From: Podocnemis expansa
Taxonomy: Eukaryota; Chordata; Testudines; Podocnemididae
Direction: 5' to 3'
Assembly (NCBI GenBank): GCA_007922195.1
Contig: ML682028.1
Span: forward strand, 19,064,366-19,128,365
Length of the DNA: 64,000 nt
Part shown: positions 57,460 to 64,000 of the stretch, in pieces
How the letters are laid out: the number at the start of each line of letters is the position of its first letter
How positions within the stretch are numbered: position 1 is the stretch's first letter
Made by a program: the position numbers and the translations under genes
Notes under the pieces: generated by a model
Told to the model about the DNA's origin: nothing
The model's database searches: none
What the model saw: the letters and a program-made list of their open reading frames with translations, nothing else

Positions 57460-58930
57460 TGGGAGTGGGTTGCAGCTGGAGTAGCTATACTCTTCATTAA
57501 TGTTATCGTCCCAGTTTGGGTATCTGCCCTCATCAGGGCCAGCTCCCAGAGTTCTGTCCTAACATGAGAAAGGGCTGGATTCTTTGGGAACCAACACTTT
57601 CTCTGCCATCCCAAAGTCCTGGTCAGGAATCTGATTAGGTTTTCCCCAGCATAGTGCACTAGATGAACTGTGTGACATTCACCCCTATGCAGAGGGGCCT
57701 GGACTGCGCATAAAGGCGTATGAGATGGCTTTTCATGTGATGGTGAAATTCACCGTATTAGATAAAAAAAGAAAACCACATAAAATTCTTAATCCATTTA
57801 GGACTTTCCAAAAAATCCCAGAACCACAGGTGACTAATAGATTCACTCTTGAGCAAGTTGAACATTTTCTTTTTATTTGTTCTTGCATGTACACACACAC
57901 ACACACACGCACGCAAACACAAGTACAAAACCCCAGACTGCTCTGTGCAGACTTGAGTCATGACAACTCCAGCGATTCCATCCCATTCTCTGCAGTCAGA
58001 CACCAGAACCCTGCTGAGTTTGGCTGTTTTGGGCAAGTTTGAGCCCTGGAACATTCCAGTCTGAAATAACCACAGGGTGACTAAACCCAGCTTGAATGCA
58101 CTTTGACTCATTGGATGGAACGTCAGGGTCAAATTGCCCAGGGTAAATAGAGGGCCTGGCCCAAACCATCCTTTCCAGCAGTCACTTTGTATTCTTCAGT
58201 TTTAAGATTTCAAGTACCAGATCTTAGCAATAAAACGTTTGTGCAGATTTATCTTATCTATGGTGCTGTTAAACAGTTAGGACTCTATCCACTAGGGAAC
58301 AATGACACATTTACATACTAGAGTTCTCAAGAGCCTACATGAGACATATATATCACTGGATGCCTGTTCTTAGGGCATTAATGTCTTTGAAGTGGCATCT
58401 AGGCTGTGTGCTGGCTCTTTACACAAGATTAGATTTCACTGTAATGGAATAAATACTACACTATATTGAACCCGAGCAGTCCAAGAGCTGTAGCTTGAAG
58501 GTGTTGGGTCATTTCATATTCTAAGGGAGAAACCATATTGAACATGACTGGCAGATTTTTATATAGAATTTCTAATGTATGCAATCACAATCTGGACAAG
58601 AGTCCCATGCAAACTCCAGGGAGCCAAAGAAATAGCCAGTACTGTACAGGTTAGGTTTTGAGTTTCTTCTTCAAATCCTAAGGCTTCAGTTCTTCGTGCA
58701 GGTCCGGTCTTAATAGACTTCCCTGGGAAGCTGTGCCAATGTAAGCCTTCCAAGTGCATCCAAATGCAGGCTCAGGGCCCTAAAGTGTTCATTAAGAATA
58801 TCCAGTTTCTATATTTTTAATGAAATGTTATTTCCCCTCTGTCCCTCTAATCAAAACAAAAACAATCCCTCTTCTATTGGTCCTCTCTTGCTCTATTACT
58901 CTATGTATTAAATTATATTTCCATACAATC
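57460..58930. other. No recognisable feature
   Basis: No supported gene; a short CA-rich tract at 57891-57922 only. Confidence 0.4.
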
Positions 58931-58932
58931 AA

Positions 58933-59290
58933 AAAAATAGGGGTAGCTGACAATTTTCTGCTGTAAAAATTTTTCATTGGAACATGCAAGTTCTGTGAAA
59001 TCAAGATAGTTTACAGGAAGTTGTCAGTTTTGTTGAAATTTTTGTGGGGCATCATTGAGATGTTTTCTTTCGATGAGGTTGAAACACTGTTTCAACTTAC
59101 GTTATATAACATTCATATGATGAAAACAAAACATTTTAATCAAGTCAAAACAAACTGTTTTTGGACTACTTCATTGCTTTAAAAATTCAGAGGTTTTGAC
59201 TTCAACACTTGCTGGGATGAAACTAAATAACAACATCTCAGAACTTCCCTCTGGCTGGAAATTCCATTGTTTTCAACAGCTGTGTTGAAA
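58933..59290. repeat. A/T-rich degenerate interspersed repeat
   Basis: 'gtagctgacaattttctgct', 'gtcagttttgttgaaatttt', 'gttgaaacactgtttcaact' and 'tcaaaacaaactgtttttgg' are diverged copies of the motif set of the A/T-rich family. Confidence 0.4.
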
Positions 59291-60303
59291 AGCACATCCT
59301 CATCTTTTCTCCTCAAGTATCCCATGCTGATATTGATAGGTCCTGAAAGTACATGACTCCCTGAACACCTAAAAACATGCTATAAAATCCAGCTTCAAAT
59401 GCTGGTTTAGCCACTTCTTGTGCAATTAGCAGTTGCAAGAGAAGAAGTATGAGCCTTGATCTTGGGGATTGGCGGGTAGACACTCTCTCTACTTTTAAAA
59501 ATGTTCCTGGTTTTAGCATAAGCAGCAGGTCTTTATTTTTATCTAGCTATTTGCTTTCCTAAGGAGGCAGTTTGGCATATGATGAAAAGCACCATGTAGG
59601 ATCCAGATATTCTTATTTCAAAGAGAGAATTGGTTCATCCCAACACAAGGGCAAGCTTCCTACAGGAAATTCTGTGGTAGCATTTAAACTGAACAGATTC
59701 TTCTTTACCCAACAGAGGGGCTGTTAGATTGTTTGTGAACGAGTTCAATGTATCACATAAACTGCAGGATGCACTGCAAAGTGGATTATATTTATTTGTT
59801 TCTTTCTTTTTGACTAAGTCGGGTATTTCTCTGCTTTAATTCTGGAACTGGAAGCCACCTGGCTGAAAAATGTCATTTGCAAAACAGGCAGCACTGGTGG
59901 GGCCCCCTGCCTTGAGGTCCTAAACCACTTTCCATCTGCCTTTCATATCAGCTTTCTATTTCAGAAAGAAGACATTAATGGTAAATGGTTGCAGAGACTC
60001 TGTAATGTAGGAATACTAATGTTGCTCTGATGTCTCTCCTGGACGAAAGCCGGAGGAGAGCTTGTTGCCCATTTCTGGTACGAGGAGGAATCTTGGCCAC
60101 TGGTGTCATCATCACAGAACCTTTGGGCAAGAAGGCCGTCTCCCATAGGGGGCTTCAAAATATTGATTGTCATTGACGAACTATTATTTCAGCACCCATT
60201 TTGTACAACCGTCTTTTGGATGAGGTGTGATACAAGATGCTGGCCATATCTTATTAAAAGTCTCTTGCTGCTATTCAGGTAAATAGGAATGTTAGTGTTG
60301 GCA
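59291..60303. other. No recognisable feature
   Basis: No supported gene or repeat. Confidence 0.4.
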
Positions 60304-60413
60304 GGCCAAATTCTGATTTCATTTATACTGGTGTCAAGCAGGAGTAGCAAAGTTTGACATCAGTGGAGTTGTTTGGGTTCACAGTGGTGTAACTGAGGTG
60401 TGAATCTGGCCCG
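60304..60413. repeat. Ancient palindromic repeat
   Basis: Arms 'ggccaaattctgatttcatt', 'tatactggtgtcaagcagga' and 'tcagtggagttgtttgggtt', 'gtggtgtaactgaggtgtga', 'atctggccc' are inverted copies, the well-known sauropsid 'GGCCAGATTCTGATCTCATTTACACTGGTGTAAATC' foldback repeat. Confidence 0.7.
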
Positions 60414-63400
60414 GTGAATAAATACCACGTTAAGTGATTATATTCTGTGTACATAAAATGTCAGTTTGCCTGGGGGCACTCTTATTCACTTTCCCACTTA
60501 CTATTGCTTGTGGCACTTTTGCATTCTGAGAGGCAGCAGCTACCTTTAACTCTAGAGGTGCTTGCTTTTCATGGAAAGGCGAGTTGATCTGTGTAAAGTT
60601 AGTGGGTGACTGTGACACTGGGAAGGTGGGATGGTAGGCAAAACTGACACATAAAGCATGCATATGTAATTGACAGCCGTCAGTAAGAGATTGTGAACTG
60701 TGTCTTCCAAGAACACAACCTGGCAGGTAAGTACTGTGGCGGTTCTTCAGGTCGAGAGATATGAGATTCTTTCACTGCAAATACAGTTTGATTTCTTCTT
60801 GCTCTGAAATATTACCCTCTAGTTGATCTTGGAGCCTACTTTGCTGAGCAAAAATGGATGAAGTTTATTTTATTTACTCTGTCTCGCCCAAAACCTAAAA
60901 TAAACCCTAGATGTGCATATATCTCTTTACAATCACATGTCCTGTGATGCTTTCCTTTTCCTTTTTTTTTGATTTACAACTTAACTGAAGTATGTCCAAA
61001 ATGGATTTTGGGTGATATTGTGTTGCCAACACGACTTCCTTGTAATAATTATCTCAGGCTCATCAAATAGTCCTCAAGCAGACACATGTGGTATGTTGGA
61101 CAGGAACAGTATGAGTTTGTTCGTTATACATTTTGCAGGTGTAATCTGGTCATGTAGAACTTAACTCTTGTTCTGTGGGCTGAAACCTTTGGCAAGATCA
61201 GCAAAATAAACTCTTTCTATCAGCCCAGTGGCTTCAGACTGCTCAGTTTGCTTATGACTAAGGAGAAGCATAAAAAGCAGTGATAGGTGAACCTCCAGAG
61301 GTGGTTTGTTTTGGCCAATGACCCGTCGGTTTGGATGACTGCACAAAGCTTATTCACACTGTCAGCTGCTTGTATTTGCAAATTTGGTTTGGGACTTATG
61401 GAATGACCTGAGTTGCATAGTTCAGATCTGAATCAGAACATCCACAAACTTGCAACAGTGTTGGAGATCTTGAATTATGGCTTGATCTGGGGTAGAGGTG
61501 AGGGCCAACTGGAAAACTGGGTCTCATCATTTATGTCTTCCAGTTTTGGGGCACGGACCATATCTTAGCCTTTGTGTGTCCCAAAATTACCCACTCTGAG
61601 TGGGTAATGCTGATAGACCCCAGCTGTTGGCAGGTGGAATCAACCCTGACACCTCTAGAGTTAAATGCATGAGCCTTTATTGCAAGAGCTAAAAGCCACA
61701 TGCCTCTTAGCACAGGCTATTGGAGAGACTCATCAACCACCAAATGATCTAGGTGCCCCTAGGGGGGACAGAGCATCACACCCAGCAGGCCTGGGATACC
61801 AATCGCATGGTGTTTGTACATGCAAATAACTGACTGACACAGAGAGACAAGAGTAAGATAGGGAGACTGGATCAGGCCTACAAGCTGAGTCCAAATCTCC
61901 TGAATCCCAGTCCAGGGCCTTAACAATGAGGTTGTCCTTTCTGTTATCTTATGCTCCTTTGAGAATTTAGGCTGAGTGAATGCAAGATGGCAGTATTCAA
62001 ACCTGGATGTTAAGCATCTCACATTCTGGTGTGTTATGAGCCAGAGTATTATTTCTGCCTGAAATGAACTTAAGGGATAGCTATTAAATTTTAATCTGAA
62101 TCGTGGGTTTGGATTTCACATACAGCATAAGGATGTTTGAATCTGGGCCTATGACCCATCTCCCTTAAAAATACAGGAAAGTTTGGTGATAGTGCAGGTA
62201 GGACATTGATCACACAGTCAACTGAAGGGAAAGACTGAATCCATCTTTTTACAATGACTTCCTTAGAAACATCTTTTTTTGTATACCCCTTGTCAAAATG
62301 CCTGAAAAGACAGAAAGAGAAAAGTGAACGTTCAAAGCTCCGAGTTAGGCATTAAAGACAAAATTCCCATTGTTCAGTCTGCTGTTCTCATGTGAAACAG
62401 ATTCTTTAATGTGGGATTCTTCCAAGCCTTCCCCTCCCCCAAACCCCAAATGCTTGAAAAGCCACATTACTGTAACTCAAAGGAAACAACCTTTGAAGTG
62501 TCTGACATTCTGTGCCCGTATTTGCACTGAGGAGGACTGGGACAGCGCCAGGCACTTAAGTAAACAACCAGCATACGCTTCTCATGGACAGAAGGATGAC
62601 AAAGCTTTCTAGTGGGTTTTTTCCCCAATGGCAAAGCTCCCAACAACAACCTTCTTCATGGAATTTTATTCTGACTACCGAGAATTGCCAGCTCCACCAG
62701 CTCAGGTTCCTATCACAAGGCCAATGGGGTTTCTTTTTTCTCTGTTGCATCCAAACCTGTAAGCTGGCAATGGAAGTTAAAACTGTGCAACCCTAAGGAA
62801 GAAAGAAAGAGTTCAATAAAAAGCAGTAATGGGTCAGAGCCCATACCCCGACTCCAGCCACTCACAGACATGGGGGATGTTTGGGTCCAGACCATAATTT
62901 TTTGGTTTGGCCTCTTGTGTTGTAAGAAGCTCTAGCCACCTGGACAGCAGGTTTTCTTATCTCTTCCTTTCTCTTGCCTATGGTTCCGCTGACCTGATGT
63001 TGGCCCTCTGCACGATAGTGAATTTGCCATGTAGTTAATGAGGCTTTACATTTCTCTGCAAACTGGAGGTTTCCTTGTATACTTTTTCTGGGAAGTATGG
63101 CCAAATGGTTCTCTCTCTCATACTGTGGGAAAGCATCCCTTCTTAACTTGAGCTCTCTAGACACCCTCCCATCCTCATGCTGATCAGCATATGGTGTCCT
63201 GACTTCCAGATTTAACTAATGAGTCAGACTAATGCAAGCTGCTCGTTTCCGACCCATGAGTCAGTGAATGGACAACATGCTCTCCTGCACTGATGGAGCG
63301 GTATTGTTGATTCCCTTTACCACTCATGTGCGTGCCTGGAGAAATGAACCATAATGGGAGTCTGGGTTTTTTGGGTTATTTGCTTTGGTTTTATTTCTTA

Positions 63401-64000
63401 CTGATTTTAAACTCATTCACCCATTTTTGTGGTGGTTGGCAGGTTTGGATGGAAAGGCGTTCAAGAACTAAGTGTTCCCTTTTGACTCAGGAAGACTCTG
63501 AGACGCTCTCAGGGCTTTTCAGATTCCATTTGTCAGCTCTCAGCTCCTATTGATTTGAGCTGGAGTTCTTTGCTAGGCAGGGCTTTCCCGTGCACAGGAG
63601 ATGTGGAAGAATAGCAGTTGTTTTTCTCCAGGTTTGGTGGTGGGATGATCAAATTTGGGCCAGACAGAACACAGAATTCCATCAACAATGCCCAGGAAAA
63701 TGTAAAAATTACAAATCAGTCTTTCTTTGGGCTGGGGAGGCCATGTCCCCTTCTTTCCTAGGAACCTCACTTGCATTTGGTCAGAATCTGGGCAGCCACG
63801 GTATAAATACCCGGTACCACAATTGTTAATGAGCATCCAAGAATCTGAATAGCAACTCACTCCTTGCCACCCCTCTTAATGGGAAGTAAAGTAACTAAGA
63901 AACTTCAGCAAGAACAGAACACAGCTATTTCCTTACTTAGCACAATTAAATAAAGTGTGTGTGGGACATGGCTGCACTGATTTCCAGTTTGTTTCTGGGT
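60414..64000. other. No recognisable feature
   Basis: About 3.6 kb with no gene or repeat family I can name. Frames are 60-100 codons on both strands. The 100-codon minus-strand frame at 62.86-63.16 kb has no recognised motif. Confidence 0.4.

Overview
This 64 kb window looks like non-coding nuclear DNA from a sauropsid vertebrate, most likely a turtle, with a crocodilian as the main alternative. The evidence is the repeat content. There are many short CR1 LINE tails (with ATTCTATG-type ends and 'agaccagatgatcat...cccttctggcc'-type 3' regions), MIR-like tRNA-derived SINEs, MITEs with 'AGGGCTTGTCTACAC' termini, hAT-type MITEs with 8-bp target duplications, and a family ending in 'ttagtctttaagtgccacaggactcctt'. 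The species cannot be fixed from sequence alone. One 10-base run of N inside a CA microsatellite marks an assembly gap.

I find no host protein-coding exon that I can support, no rRNA or tRNA gene and no CRISPR. The open frames are short and scattered, and have the composition of chance ORFs. The window is therefore an intergenic region or part of a large intron. The only stretch with clear coding ancestry other than LINE reverse transcriptase is at about 20.6-21.25 kb on the plus strand: a Myb/SANT-like (trihelix) DNA-binding protein relic interrupted by one in-frame TAG and sitting in GC-rich DNA next to MITE-like ends. A second coding relic is a CR1 ORF2 fragment on the minus strand at 17.8-18.05 kb.

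Layout: 0-15 kb is sparse, with SINEs, one CR1 tail, a palindromic element at 5.5 kb and a CA repeat at 11.8 kb. 15-22.5 kb is denser: a long copy of the palindromic family, a hAT MITE, CR1 pieces, MITEs and the Myb/SANT relic. 22.5-30 kb is sparse apart from a CR1 tail, a palindromic element at 24.7 kb and the gapped CA/CT microsatellite at 27.4 kb. 30-44 kb is a nested mosaic of MITEs, hAT elements, CR1 tails and three more palindromic copies. 44-53 kb is mostly unannotatable. 53-57.5 kb holds MITEs, an interrupted SINE and a second long copy of the palindromic family. 57.5-64 kb is nearly featureless.

The most interesting pattern is the palindromic family. Seven copies carry direct duplications of 8-13 bp (six clear, one weak); an eighth has only a doubtful pair. 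Several have two arms arranged head to head. Their arms contain CTGATGA - stem - GAAA, the ordered core of a hammerhead ribozyme. This fits a Penelope-like retroelement or a non-autonomous relative, but that identification is inference. In these copies the expected cleavage-site bases are not canonical.
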